Shown: positions 27,568 to 36,401, counted from the stretch's first letter. The stretch: DNA of 64,000 nt from Ancylothrix sp036704045 (GCA_036704045.1 DATNQM010000022.1:558001-622000); one strand, 5' to 3'. Program-made: numbers and translations. The notes: generated by a model not told the origin, from the letters alone.

Positions 27568-28422
27568 TCAAGATAAAATAGCAAAATTTTCTTTGCCTTG
27601 ATAGGCTATTGGGGGTTTTTGGATGGCTGCAAGGTTAAGGTTAAATAGCTTGCAGGCGTTTTCTGTGGTTTGGATAGCTAAAGTTTCAAGGGACACTCCG
27701 CGAAGTTGGGCCACTTGTTCGGCGACTTTTCGGACGTAGGCCGGTTCGTTGCGTTTTCCCCGTTTCGGAACGGGGGCAAGAAACGGACAGTCTGTTTCAA
27801 TTAAGATACGATCACTGGGTACACTAGAAGCAGATTCCTGTATCTGGGTGGCTTTTTTGAAGGTGACGGTGCCGCTGAAACTAATATAAAAGCCAAGGTC
27901 TAAAAACCATTGGGTTTCTTCTGGTGTGCCGCCCCAGCAGTGCATTACTCCTTTAACCGGCCCGTTTTTGTCCCAGAATTTTTGTAATTGTTCACGCATT
28001 TGGGCCGCCGCATCTCGGCAGTGAATGATGACTGGTTTTTGCAGCTTTTGGGCGATTTTTAACTGGGCTTCAAAAACTTTGTGTTGCAATTCAAAGTTTT
28101 CTGCTTTATAAAAGTCTAAGCCTGTCTCCCCAATTGCCACCACTCTGCTGTCGCTCAAAGCTAACTGCTCGATCTCGACTATGGTGTTTTCGCCGCATTG
28201 GTCTGCGTCTAGGGGATGTAACCCAACTGCAAAAAAAAGTTCATCAAAACTATCTGCCAGCTTTTGGATGCTGCCAAATTCTTGTGGAGTTACACAGGAA
28301 TGGATTAAATAAACCACACCTTCTGACCTCCAACGTTCAGCTACCTCTGCTAGATCGTTGGAGAAAACGTCAAAGTTAATATGAACGTGGGTATCTATCA
28401 ACTGTATTGGTGGGTCGGGCAT
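27568..28422 (-). CDS. tatD: TatD family deoxyribonuclease / metal-dependent hydrolase
   Basis: From the ATG at 28422 the protein has 284 residues; a GTG at 28491 would add a 23-residue tail not found in the family. It is a TIM-barrel hydrolase with all metal motifs: DTHVHINF at the N-terminus, GETGLDFY, the IIHCRDA and MHCWGG histidines, and IETDCPF for the last Asp. TatD proteins are Mg-dependent 3'-5' exonucleases acting in the cytoplasm in DNA repair and turnover. It sits between rpsT and rpoB, the usual position in cyanobacteria. Despite the name, it has no role in Tat protein export. Confidence 0.93.
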   Translation of the reverse strand: MPDPPIQLIDTHVHINFDVFSNDLAEVAERWRSEGVVYLIHSCVTPQEFGSIQKLADSFDELFFAVGLHPLDADQCGENTIVEIEQLALSDSRVVAIGETGLDFYKAENFELQHKVFEAQLKIAQKLQKPVIIHCRDAAAQMREQLQKFWDKNGPVKGVMHCWGGTPEETQWFLDLGFYISFSGTVTFKKATQIQESASSVPSDRILIETDCPFLAPVPKRGKRNEPAYVRKVAEQVAQLRGVSLETLAIQTTENACKLFNLNLAAIQKPPIAYQGKENFAILS

Positions 28423-28642
28423 GGGTGGGGAACCCCGAAATTTTGTCCGCACGGAATGGCTAAGAATAAATTGTAGCTTAAATACCGTCACAGATGCCGG
28501 CCCGTACCAAATTTTGCCGCTTAAACCTTTTTTGGGTTAAAAAAAGCGGATTTTAAGGACGGCCGGCTAACTATTTGCGGCGTGTTTTTTAGATGTGTAG
28601 ATTAAAGAAAAACCAACCTCAAAGGGAAGGCGTTTTTTAATC
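28423..28642 (-). other. rpsT-tatD spacer with imperfect hairpin
   Basis: About 220 bases. An imperfect inverted repeat at 28517-28549 (CCGCTT/AAGCGG with inner AACC/GGTT) lies downstream of rpsT. Its T run is in the loop rather than after the stem, so it may be a processing site rather than a terminator. No reading frame is seen. Confidence 0.35.
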
Positions 28643-28954
28643 TTAGGAAGCTGCTTGTGTAGATCCTTGTCCCGTGTAAGGCTTGAGGGCTCTTGCGAGA
28701 CGAGATTTTTTGCGAGAGGCATTATTACGATGCAGCACTCCTTTTTTAACAGCTTTGTCGATTTTGCTGTAAGCTTCTGACATCCGAGCCTCTACTTCTT
28801 TTAATTGTGCTTCAGAAGGAGATGCCGCGTATTTGGCTACAGCAGCTAAATAATTTTTCATCAGAGTTTTCACTGCTGATGAGTAGGTTTTGTTCCGTAA
28901 GCGGTTGCGTTCGGCGATTTGGACGCGCTTGATCGCAGATTTGATGTTTGCCAC
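28643..28954 (-). CDS. rpsT: 30S ribosomal protein S20
   Basis: A 103-residue, highly basic, helical protein that binds 16S rRNA at the bottom of the 30S body. The N-terminus MANIKSAIKRVQIAERNRLRN and the HRNNASRKKSRLARAL segment near the C-terminus are diagnostic. Translation begins at GTG (28954), with AGGA seven bases upstream. S20 is known to start with weak codons in other bacteria as part of its translational control. It precedes tatD and rpoB and diverges from hisD, a conserved cyanobacterial order. The last residues (GQGSTQAAS) form a short lineage-specific tail. Confidence 0.97.
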   Translation of the reverse strand: MANIKSAIKRVQIAERNRLRNKTYSSAVKTLMKNYLAAVAKYAASPSEAQLKEVEARMSEAYSKIDKAVKKGVLHRNNASRKKSRLARALKPYTGQGSTQAAS

Positions 28955-29088
28955 AGTCTATCCTGTAAAAAAGCTCTATTTGTTGACAACCTTGGGTTTT
29001 TGATACTTTCCCTTTTTCTTGATGGAACAAAACTGTCCACCAAGGAACAATGGCACTCTCAGTTGACGAAAGTGGGGTTCCCTCAAGA

Positions 29089-29108
29089 CTTAAACTTTGG
29101 AGTTTAAG
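29089..29108 (-). promoter_or_regulatory. Hairpin in the rpsT leader
   Basis: A perfect 8-bp stem, CTTAAACT with AGTTTAAG, around a 4-base loop lies about 135 bases upstream of the rpsT start. There is no T tract on the rpsT strand. It could be a structured leader element for S20 autoregulation or an RNA stability hairpin. Confidence 0.4.
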
Positions 29109-29182
29109 CGTTTTATGCTCAAACCTAACCTTAGAACCAAGTGCAGGTTGCTCAAAGGTAATGAAGTAGTTTGACGGCCTTA

Positions 29183-29212
29183 ATTGTACCGTAAACTTAG
29201 GTCTTAGGTCAA
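29183..29212 (-). promoter_or_regulatory. Candidate rpsT promoter
   Basis: On the minus strand TTGACC (29212-29207), an 18-base spacer and TACAAT (29188-29183) form a fair sigma-70-type promoter. It would give a leader of about 220 nucleotides containing the 29089-29108 hairpin. A closer promoter cannot be excluded. Confidence 0.4.
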
Positions 29213-29487
29213 TCTAAGTAAGCTGTTGGAAAAACTAATATAGCATTTGTTGGGAAGAATTTGCGATCCATCGAGAAAATCTCGGTTAAGCTTATAGAAA
29301 CACCAGTAAAAGGTTTAGTCTGCCATCAAGGGAGCGGTGAGCCGTTAGCTGGAAGTCAGCGGTCTGGCGTTGTCAAAAACTCTATGACAGGTGAACTTCA
29401 AAGTTAGCGGAGGTATCCAAAGCTGCTCACGCGATGCCAGATAAATAGTTTTACAAGGGGTAATTCTTAGATTGGCATTTCTATTCC

Positions 29488-30831
29488 ATGCTGCGAATCA
29501 TAACTGAGCGGTCTGAGGCAGAGGTTGAACTGCGACGGATCTGCGAACGCACTCACGATGATGCTGTTGTCCATAAAGAGGCAACGGTTCGGGAGGTGTT
29601 GCAGGCTGTGAAACGTCAGGGCGACCGAGCGCTGCTGCACTATACAGAAGAATTTGACGGGCAAAAGCTTAACTCTGAGCAGTTGCGGGTCAGTGGGTCA
29701 GAATTAGATGCTGCTTACCAGCAGGTGTCAAAAGAGTTGTTGGATGCAATTCGGTTGGCGCGTCAACAAATTGAGGCGTTTCACCGGCAGCGCGTTCCTA
29801 AATCTTGGGTTCAGTTTGGTGAGGATGAGGTTGTCCTTGGCAAGCGCTACACACCAGTAGACCGCGCGGGGCTATATGTTCCGGGGGGTCGAGCGGCTTA
29901 TCCAAGTACCGTGCTGATGAATGCAATACCTGCTAAGGTGGCCGGTGTGCCGCGTATCGTGATGTGTACGCCACCCGGTCAAGAAAAAACCCTGAATGCG
30001 TCTGTGCTAGTAGCGGCGCAGGAGGCGGGGGTAGAGGAAATTTACCGAGTAGGAGGCGCTCAGGCTATCGCGGCTTTGGCCTATGGCACAGAGACTATTC
30101 CGAAGGTGGATGTAATCACCGGCCCCGGTAATATATATGTGACGCTGGCTAAAAAGCTGGTTTATGGAACTGTAGGAATTGATTCTCTAGCCGGCCCGTC
30201 GGAAGTATTAGTGATTGCTGATGCTCAGGCAAACCCCGTTTATGTGGCCGCTGATATGCTGGCCCAAGCTGAACATGACCCGATGGCAGCGGCAATTTTG
30301 CTAACTACTGATTTACAGTTGGCCAGAAAGGTAGTGGTTGAGGCTGAGCGACAGTTAGCAGATCACCCACGCCGGTTGCTGACGGAAAAAGCAATTGCTC
30401 ATTACGGGTTAGTGGTTGTGCTAGACTCGCTGTCAACTGCGGCCGAGTTGTCTAATCAGTTTGCTCCAGAACATTTAGAGCTAGAGGTAGCTGATCCTTG
30501 GGCGCTGTTAGAAAAAATTCGCCACGCGGGAGCTATTTTTTTAGGAAATTCAACACCGGAAGCAGTCGGCGATTATCTGGCTGGGCCAAATCATACGCTG
30601 CCAACTTCGGGTGCGGCTCGTTATGCTTCAGCCCTTGGGGTGGATACATTTATAAAACATTCAAGTTTAATTCAGTATTCACCGACGGCATTGCAAAAAA
30701 TGAGTGGTGCTATCCAGGCTCTTGCTAAGGCAGAAGGTTTACCATCTCACGCTGATTCTGTTCGCTTGCGGACTCAAAATAAGGAGAATTGGGGGATGGT
30801 TGACGAAGAGTCGGATAACGGAGAAGCATAA
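29488..30831 (+). CDS. hisD: Histidinol dehydrogenase
   Basis: The 447-residue enzyme performs the last two steps of histidine synthesis, oxidising histidinol to histidine with NAD and zinc. Signatures include GLYVPGGRAAYPS, VGGAQAIAALAYG, ITGPGNIYVTLAKK, the AQAEHDP metal ligand, APEHLE and GPNHTLPTSGAAR. Length and all conserved residues are normal. The start is the ATG at 29488 without a clear Shine-Dalgarno site. It diverges from rpsT, as in other cyanobacteria, and is isolated from other his genes, which are usually scattered in this phylum. Confidence 0.97.
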   Translation: MLRIITERSEAEVELRRICERTHDDAVVHKEATVREVLQAVKRQGDRALLHYTEEFDGQKLNSEQLRVSGSELDAAYQQVSKELLDAIRLARQQIEAFHRQRVPKSWVQFGEDEVVLGKRYTPVDRAGLYVPGGRAAYPSTVLMNAIPAKVAGVPRIVMCTPPGQEKTLNASVLVAAQEAGVEEIYRVGGAQAIAALAYGTETIPKVDVITGPGNIYVTLAKKLVYGTVGIDSLAGPSEVLVIADAQANPVYVAADMLAQAEHDPMAAAILLTTDLQLARKVVVEAERQLADHPRRLLTEKAIAHYGLVVVLDSLSTAAELSNQFAPEHLELEVADPWALLEKIRHAGAIFLGNSTPEAVGDYLAGPNHTLPTSGAARYASALGVDTFIKHSSLIQYSPTALQKMSGAIQALAKAEGLPSHADSVRLRTQNKENWGMVDEESDNGEA

Positions 30832-31055
30832 TTTTAGAAACCCTTTGTGGGATCTAATGTTTGGCGGCCAGTTGGTTATTAAAAGTGAGGCGGAATTTTC
30901 TTTTGCAGAAAATACCGCTTTTTAGGTTTCATGATTGCGAAATTGAGTCAAGACTGTTATGCTGCTCTCTCGGAGTCGAAACCATAAAAATAAAAATAGA
31001 AATCAATGGTCTAGCGGTGAAGCCCATTTGTTTTAGGTTTGAGGAGATTTGATAG

Positions 31056-31490
31056 GTGCTAAAAACAATTTTGGTGGCCCTCGATAGTTCAGAACTTTCT
31101 CATCAAGTTATGGAAAGTTTAGTAGGGAATCTCCAGATCCAATCGACAAGTAAAATGATTTTGGTTCATGTAATAAACAGGCGAAATGCTGAGGTGGAAA
31201 TTGCAGCTGATCGGCCGGGAACTGTTGGGGTACAAGATGAAGTTCCTTATCGACATCTGGAAAAACAGTTACAGTCTTATCAGATTCAGTTACCTTGTAA
31301 AAGTGAGTTGGAAATTGTTAGTGGCGATCCAGCTGAGGAAATTATTCGTTTAGCTAATATTTATCGTGCAGATTTAATTGTGATTGGTAATAGGGGTTTA
31401 ACGGGGATGAAACGCATTATTGAGGGTTCCGTTAGCTCTCAGGTTGTGGCTGATGCCCCTTGTTCGGTTTTGGTGATTAAGCCTCAATAA
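31056..31490 (+). CDS. Universal stress protein (UspA family)
   Basis: A 144-residue single-domain protein. The Usp fold starts at ILVALDSSELS and ends with the ATP-binding signature G-2X-G-9X-GS (GNRGLTGMKRIIEGS) followed by VVADAPCSVLVIKP. The complete ATP motif places it with nucleotide-binding Usp proteins such as MJ0577 rather than UspA. The start is GTG at 31056, supported by GAGGAG nine bases upstream. It lies between hisD and a DUF4090 gene on the same strand. It probably acts as a cytoplasmic dimer in stress or dormancy responses; no specific partner is known. Confidence 0.92.
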   Translation: MLKTILVALDSSELSHQVMESLVGNLQIQSTSKMILVHVINRRNAEVEIAADRPGTVGVQDEVPYRHLEKQLQSYQIQLPCKSELEIVSGDPAEEIIRLANIYRADLIVIGNRGLTGMKRIIEGSVSSQVVADAPCSVLVIKPQ

Positions 31491-31574
31491 TGGATAAATA
31501 GTTTATGGAAAATTAAGGATTTGTCGCTACCCTTGGTAGAATGCTGGCTGTAATTGTTTTTTTGATGTGTTGCT

Positions 31575-31880
31575 ATGGCTTCTGATTTAAATGCTGAGAT
31601 GAGTTCGACAACCGGCGCTGATGCAATTGATGTGGCGATTGCTAAGGGTATTGATTTTGATGGTACTGCGATTCCTACAGCTAAACTTGATCTTTATACT
31701 AAGGTGATGGGTTTAGAGGCCGGTCGGCAGCGTAGTGGGGTGTCAAATACGATGCGCTCACGAATTGTCCGAATTGGGGCTAAACATATACCTCAAGATG
31801 AATTAAATCAAATGTTAGTTGATGCCGGTTTTGCCGGTTTGAAGGATAAAGAAATTGCTTTCTATTACAGTGGAAAGTAG
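31575..31880 (+). CDS. DUF4090 family small protein
   Basis: A 101-residue cytoplasmic protein with the cyanobacterial conserved core TGADAIDVAIAKGIDFDG, GLEAGRQRSGVSNTMR and RIVRIGAKHIPQDELN. I recognise this as the DUF4090 family, found almost only in cyanobacteria, of unknown function. There are no membrane segments or cysteines; it is mostly helical, with a charged GRQRSGV centre. It follows the universal stress gene by 84 bp, and a palindromic hairpin lies 48 bp after its stop. Confidence 0.75.
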   Translation: MASDLNAEMSSTTGADAIDVAIAKGIDFDGTAIPTAKLDLYTKVMGLEAGRQRSGVSNTMRSRIVRIGAKHIPQDELNQMLVDAGFAGLKDKEIAFYYSGK

Positions 31881-31927
31881 GTTTTTATTTTTTAGGATTG
31901 GATTAGGAAGCTGAGCCTGTTGATGAA

Positions 31928-31950
31928 GTTCCCAGGTTGAGCCTGGGAAC
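31928..31950. repeat. Palindromic GTTCCCAGG hairpin between convergent genes
   Basis: GTTCCCAGG (31928-31936) pairs perfectly with CCTGGGAAC (31942-31950) around a 5-base loop. It is followed by A6 on the plus strand, so it is not a standard terminator for the upstream gene. Palindromes of this type (TTCCCAGG...CCTGGGAA) are, to my knowledge, dispersed repeats in filamentous cyanobacterial genomes. It sits between the DUF4090 and DUF202 genes. Confidence 0.65.
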
Positions 31951-31969
31951 AAAAAAGCCTAAGTGAAAT

Positions 31970-32395
31970 TTATTCAGAAATAAGAATACTCATGGGATTG
32001 AGAGGGGCTGTGAATACAAAATAAATAACACCGGCTCCTAATAAAGTGATGGCAAGAGTAAATAATATTATCCACCGATCCGGCGGTTCATAGGTGTCTT
32101 GATCTATATCGCGGCGGACTGCAAAATAATGTTGGGTTGACAGTAAGACGGTTGCTAATCCAACTAAAGAAAATACTAATCCTAATTTCCATCCTGTTCC
32201 TAAATGGGGGACAAGGGGTGGTTGAAAAAGACGAAGACGGACGATTACAACTCCAAAACCCATTAATGAAATCCCTGTACGCATCCAAGCTAGGTAAGTA
32301 CGTTCGTTGGCGAGGTGATCTCTGACTCGTGAAGGGTTGAGATAGGGGGATTTTGTAGAGGTTTCCTGAGTGGGGGGTTTCAATTGTAGAAGCAT
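31970..32395 (-). CDS. DUF202 (YidH-like) inner-membrane protein
   Basis: A 141-residue protein with the DUF202 signature DHLANERTYLAWMRTGISLMGFGVVIVRLR at residues 26-55. It has three hydrophobic segments, at about residues 39-55, 70-86 and 109-130. Family members are small inner-membrane proteins of unknown function (E. coli YidH/YidG). The N-terminal 25 residues are polar and probably cytoplasmic. It stands alone, converging on the DUF4090 gene with the 31928 palindrome between them. Confidence 0.85.
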   Translation of the reverse strand: MLLQLKPPTQETSTKSPYLNPSRVRDHLANERTYLAWMRTGISLMGFGVVIVRLRLFQPPLVPHLGTGWKLGLVFSLVGLATVLLSTQHYFAVRRDIDQDTYEPPDRWIILFTLAITLLGAGVIYFVFTAPLNPMSILISE

Positions 32396-32525
32396 CAGAA
32401 GAGTTGATATTTTGTTGTGGATGAAAAGTTTAAGGGTGTTGGTGAGGTATTTAGCAGCTAAACAGTAGTTTTTTATTTTATGGATAGCTGCTAAAAGATT
32501 CTTTTTTGTAGGCGTTGATAGAGGG

Positions 32526-33188
32526 TTAGTCTTCTTCGCTTTCCAGGGTAGGTGCGTTGGCTACACGAGATTGGATAGCAGCTTGGGTGACTTCAGGAAT
32601 AAACCAGTTTACTTCACCGGCTTTGAATATTTGTGCAAAGGGTGCGGTAAATTCTATCGCTGAAGTTTCGGGGTTATTTTTAATAACTAATTGGGTTCCA
32701 TCAACGATTTTGAGGGCTACAGGATTTTCTATTTTTTGGATATTTTGTGTTGTTTCTAGCCCGCTAACTTGGGTTCCGTTTGGTAAATAAATGCCGTCAC
32801 AATCCCATTGATAGGCGGTGGTTTGTCCGTTTTCTAGGAAGTAAAGGTCGTTTTCATAGGAGGAAGAAGATTTTTTGCGTTTGGGGCCATAAACGGCGAT
32901 GGTTTGGCCGGTTTCGTTTTGGCATTGTCCCCAGCCAGGGCCGGTTTCTAGGGCGTATTTTTGAAATTCTAAATCGGCTATTTGTTTTTCAATTTCTTCT
33001 GGGGTTGCTGTTGGCGGTAGGGTTTGGTTGAGTTGTGCGGTTTTTAGGTTATTGAGGGTTTCGGTGATTTGAATATAGTCGGGATTTTTTGCGTAGGAAG
33101 CTTTTTCTGGTTCTGCAAAGGAGGCCGGTGCAAATACCAAGTTTAAAACAAAAATCAGACTAATGATAAGCGCAGTTAAGAAATTCAT
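32526..33188 (-). CDS. Exported protein of unknown function
   Basis: A 220-residue protein with a signal peptide (hydrophobic residues 5-22, cleavage after ASFA). A short predicted helical region follows (residues 35-80, with many Leu, Gln and Glu), then a beta-rich part with GPGWGQCQNETGQTIAVYGPKRKKSSSS and one more cysteine (DCDG). The two cysteines could form a disulfide in the periplasm. The tail is acidic (ESEED). I do not recognise a domain; it resembles conserved hypothetical proteins limited to cyanobacteria. It is 130 bp from the DUF202 gene and 195 bp from the CadD-like pair, all on the minus strand. Confidence 0.65.
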   Translation of the reverse strand: MNFLTALIISLIFVLNLVFAPASFAEPEKASYAKNPDYIQITETLNNLKTAQLNQTLPPTATPEEIEKQIADLEFQKYALETGPGWGQCQNETGQTIAVYGPKRKKSSSSYENDLYFLENGQTTAYQWDCDGIYLPNGTQVSGLETTQNIQKIENPVALKIVDGTQLVIKNNPETSAIEFTAPFAQIFKAGEVNWFIPEVTQAAIQSRVANAPTLESEED

Positions 33189-33383
33189 GGTTTTTTAGTT
33201 TGGGTAAAGTTGTAAGGTTGAAAAAATTGGAGATGGGGTAAACTTCTGTTTTTTTTAAAGATTTTTACAGAAGTTTTAAAGAGTGAAATTTAAAGGTTAA
33301 TTTGGCATATTTTTTCTCCTCAGTGAATATTTTTTTTATTAAAAACTTTAAGGGTTTCGCAAAAACTTTATTAATTGTCTTTT

Positions 33384-34049
33384 TTATTTTGGAGAAAAAA
33401 TGAATTCTAAAAGTGTGTAGCTTTTGTTTTCAACGATGATAAAGACTCCTAAAGCAATGAGGACAAAGGGGATAATAGAATGACCATACTTTGATAAAAC
33501 TTTTGTGAAAACGGAGTGACGAGTAAGCCAATAAGCTAGAGAGCACCAAACGGCTATTAAAAGATAAAAAACGACCAAAGTGATGCTTAATTGTAGGGGT
33601 GTTGTGGTGGCAAAAAGAGAGAGATAAATGCCGATGTTATCACCTCCATTGGCAAAAGTCACGGCAGCGACTTTGTAGGTTTGAGGGTTGAAAAATTGAG
33701 AAAATTTTGAGGTAAGTTTGCTGTTATTTTGGTTGGAAAAATTTAAGGTGACTTCTTGAATTTCTGCGGTGTCTGTTGCGGGAGATAAAAGTTTAGTAAA
33801 GCCGATAAAGATGGGGATAAATCCTAATAGTCCTATCCAGGTTTTAGGTAATATTAGTGCGCCGAAAAATCCGGGGAGACTAGCAAGAATAATGGCGGTA
33901 AAACCAAGATATTGACCACTGACTATGTGTTGAGGACGAAAGGTGTCGCTGACTTGGGCATAAAAGATTGTTAAGATGAGGATATCATCAAGATTGGTGG
34001 CGATAAAAGATGTCATCGCAGCTACAATGATGCCGGCAAGCCAGTTCAT
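33384..34049 (-). CDS. CadD-like (cadmium-resistance family) membrane transporter, copy 1
   Basis: A 221-residue membrane protein of the cadmium-resistance transporter family (LysE superfamily), with about six hydrophobic helices. The family hallmarks NLDDILILTIFY (helix 1) and FANGGDNIGIYLSLF (helix 4) are present, and a polar loop separates the two halves. Family members export Cd or other cations in Staphylococcus; in cyanobacteria the substrate is not established. GGAG ahead of the ATG at 34049 supports the start. Only 12 bp separate it from the upstream paralogue, so the two are co-expressed and may form a heteromer. The C-terminus is short. Confidence 0.8.
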   Translation of the reverse strand: MNWLAGIIVAAMTSFIATNLDDILILTIFYAQVSDTFRPQHIVSGQYLGFTAIILASLPGFFGALILPKTWIGLLGFIPIFIGFTKLLSPATDTAEIQEVTLNFSNQNNSKLTSKFSQFFNPQTYKVAAVTFANGGDNIGIYLSLFATTTPLQLSITLVVFYLLIAVWCSLAYWLTRHSVFTKVLSKYGHSIIPFVLIALGVFIIVENKSYTLLEFIFSPK

Positions 34050-34061
34050 AATGTCTCCGTT

Positions 34062-34763
34062 TTATTCTGCTAAGTTTTCTTCGGGTTTAGTACCCCAATT
34101 CTTTTTAACTACACCTATCAAGCAGATAGTAATTGCGAGTAAGGCAAGGGGACTCAATGCGTGACTTTTGAGAATAATAAATACTCCTAATCCAATTAAA
34201 ACAAAGGGGACTAAGAGGTTGCCGTAGTGGGTAAGAAATTCCGCAATTGCTGGTTGATGAGTGAGTTTATAGGCAGCGTAACACCAAACACCAACGAGTG
34301 TAAAGAAGACTCCGATAATGATAGCTAAACTTTCTAAGGCGCTATTAGCAAATAGAGGCACATAGATTCCGATATTATCGGTACCGTTAGCGATGGTAAC
34401 TGCGGCGACGCTGTAGGTTTGGGGAGAAAGAATGCTGGTGGAAGTTGAGGGGGATGATTCGATTTTTGGGGAATTTTCGGTGGTATCATCGCTTTCTGGG
34501 TTGAGGATTCTGCTTAACCCAAAGACTATGGGTGCTAAGCCTAGTAAGCCTATTAAGTGGGGTGGTAAAATTATCCCACCAAAAAATCCGGGGAGGCTGG
34601 CAATAACTAATGCAAAAAAGCCTAAATATTGCCCTAATACGACGTGATGCCGACGGAAAGTTGTGTTTACTTGAGAAAAAAACAATAATAGGATGATTAA
34701 GTCGTCGAGGTTTGTCGCGGTGAAGGCTGTTAAGCCGGTGGGAATTGCATGGATAAGGCTCAT
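34062..34763 (-). CDS. CadD-like (cadmium-resistance family) membrane transporter, copy 2
   Basis: A 233-residue paralogue of the next gene, with the same hallmarks: NLDDLIILLLFFSQVN near residue 17 and IANGTDNIGIYVPLFA near residue 125. A Ser/Pro/Asp-rich cytoplasmic loop (residues about 95-110) precedes the second half. The two proteins have diverged clearly in sequence, so the duplication is old. It is first in a two-gene unit downstream of the amino-acid permease (183 bp) and may share regulation by the LysR protein encoded beyond that permease. Transport of a cation or small solute is likely, but the substrate is unknown. Confidence 0.8.
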   Translation of the reverse strand: MSLIHAIPTGLTAFTATNLDDLIILLLFFSQVNTTFRRHHVVLGQYLGFFALVIASLPGFFGGIILPPHLIGLLGLAPIVFGLSRILNPESDDTTENSPKIESSPSTSTSILSPQTYSVAAVTIANGTDNIGIYVPLFANSALESLAIIIGVFFTLVGVWCYAAYKLTHQPAIAEFLTHYGNLLVPFVLIGLGVFIILKSHALSPLALLAITICLIGVVKKNWGTKPEENLAE

Positions 34764-34946
34764 TGTGTTTGTACCTTTTTTGTTGGAAGTGAAAAGTTAT
34801 TGCTGAGGTAAATACCATTTTTTGAAGGAAGGTAAGAAATTACTTTAAGGTGAATTTCTCTTGAGTTTCCTTTTTGAGGGTTTTTAGTGAAAAGGAAGGA
34901 TTATTTTTTTGGGCTTCATCAAATGGTAGTAGACAGTAATTTATGT

Positions 34947-36401
34947 TTAGATATTGTCTGCATCGCTGAAGCGAATGTGGATTTCTTCGATGGATTGTTC
35001 CATTTGGGTAATGATTTCTGGGGAACGTAGTCTTTGGAGAATAAACCAGCCACAGGTGGTAATTAAGTAGAGTAAGAAGAGGTAAGGAAAGGCGTCGTAG
35101 GGAGCTTCGGGTACGGGGAATAAGGTACTACCTGGAATGCCGGTGGTGCCAACAACAGGTAGCATCATAAATGCTACGCCTAGGAATGAGAAAAGGAGAT
35201 GAGTTGGGCGGAGTTTTTTGATTTTATAGAGATAAACAGGAGCAGCAATGGAGACGAGGATATAAACAGTTAAGAAGCCGAAGGAACAAATGGTGCCGAA
35301 GTAGGCCATGCTCTCGAAGAGTTTGACATGAAATAGGGTTAAGCTGGTAGGAATTAAAAACATGAGTAGGGAACACATTGTGACGGCAATGTGGGGGGTT
35401 TTGTTAGAGGCATGGGCTTCGCCAAAGGAGTTATGAAATAAGCCGTGACGTGCCATCATAAAAAAGATACGGGCTGCCGGATTTATGCTGCCTAGAACAC
35501 AAGCAAAGAAGCTAATTAGGGTACAGAGGCTTATGATTTCTCCTAAGAAGCCAATGCCGGCTTGTTGGGCGAGAAAGCTAAGGGGGGCTTCGGTTTCAGC
35601 GAGATTAGCGGTGGTATCACTGAAGCCAAGGACTTCAACGTAGGCCATGAAAATGAAGAAAATGCCGGATAAAATTGTGCTGCCTAATACAGATAAGGGG
35701 ATACTTTTTAGGGGATTTTTTGCTTCATCTCCAAGGGTTGTTGCGCTTTCAAATCCTGAAAATCCGAAGACTACTAGGACGAGTCCCATTGCTACGCCGC
35801 TGGGAGTTGCTGAGTGTAAGGAGAGTTGATTTATGTCAATTGCAAAGCCTTTGTGAGCCCAAATAATGATACCTAAAAAGAGGATGAGGGCAACGGATAT
35901 TCCTTCTAGTATTAGTAAGGCTCTAGCGGATAGTTCAATGTCTTTATAGGCAAAATACCAGGATATTGCGGCTCCTATTGCTAATAAAGTGATGGGGGAA
36001 ATATGGATACCTAAGTGTCCGATAATTGTGCCGCCAAAGTTAGCGAATCCGCATAATACTGACATTCCTGTGAAGAGATAACCAAGGACTAAACTCCAGC
36101 CTGAAATGACGCCGGCAGTGGGGCCTAATCCTTTGACTATGTAGGAGTAAAGGGAGCCAGGGGAGGCTGAACGGCTAGCGAATTGATTGATGTTTATGCT
36201 GACGAATGTTAAGCCTATAACTCCGATAAGAAAACTTAGCCAAGTGCCGTTTCCTGAAAGGGCAAAAATTAAGCCTAAATTTGCGGCGGGGGTGGTGATT
36301 GGTGCTATGACAGCGATGGATTGACCTAAGACTTCTCCGAAGGGAAGACAGTCTGGTTTAAGGCCGTGTGCACTGTGGTTTATTTGCTTTGCTTTTGACA
36401 T
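34947..36401 (-). CDS. APC-superfamily amino-acid permease
   Basis: A 484-residue integral membrane protein with about 12 hydrophobic helices. The helix 1 region FGEVLGQSIAVIAPITTPAANLG, the SPGSLYSYIVKGLGP loop and the helix 6 region VVFGFSGFESATTLGDEAKNP are typical of the amino acid-polyamine-organocation family. The FESATTLGDEAKNP element matches cationic or polyamine-type and YhdG-like permeases, but the substrate cannot be fixed. The acidic C-terminal tail is cytoplasmic. It is divergent from a LysR regulator across 331 bp, a classical arrangement suggesting that LysR controls it, and it precedes the two CadD-like genes. Confidence 0.88.
   Translation of the reverse strand: MSKAKQINHSAHGLKPDCLPFGEVLGQSIAVIAPITTPAANLGLIFALSGNGTWLSFLIGVIGLTFVSININQFASRSASPGSLYSYIVKGLGPTAGVISGWSLVLGYLFTGMSVLCGFANFGGTIIGHLGIHISPITLLAIGAAISWYFAYKDIELSARALLILEGISVALILFLGIIIWAHKGFAIDINQLSLHSATPSGVAMGLVLVVFGFSGFESATTLGDEAKNPLKSIPLSVLGSTILSGIFFIFMAYVEVLGFSDTTANLAETEAPLSFLAQQAGIGFLGEIISLCTLISFFACVLGSINPAARIFFMMARHGLFHNSFGEAHASNKTPHIAVTMCSLLMFLIPTSLTLFHVKLFESMAYFGTICSFGFLTVYILVSIAAPVYLYKIKKLRPTHLLFSFLGVAFMMLPVVGTTGIPGSTLFPVPEAPYDAFPYLFLLYLITTCGWFILQRLRSPEIITQMEQSIEEIHIRFSDADNI

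Larger units (their letters stand above)
28955..29487. other. Divergent rpsT / hisD control region
   Basis: 533 bases without a long reading frame. On the rpsT side there are a candidate promoter (29183-29212) and a hairpin in its leader (29089-29108). The 200 bases before hisD (29290-29480) are richer in GC than other spacers and have short self-complementary stretches such as AGCGGT/AGCGGTC. I cannot match them to a known RNA or riboswitch. No tRNA is recognisable. Confidence 0.45.

Noticed and set aside
28955..29487. tRNA or rRNA gene in the hisD-rpsT spacer
   Set aside because: No acceptor-stem pairing, TTCRA T-loop or conserved rRNA word could be found.
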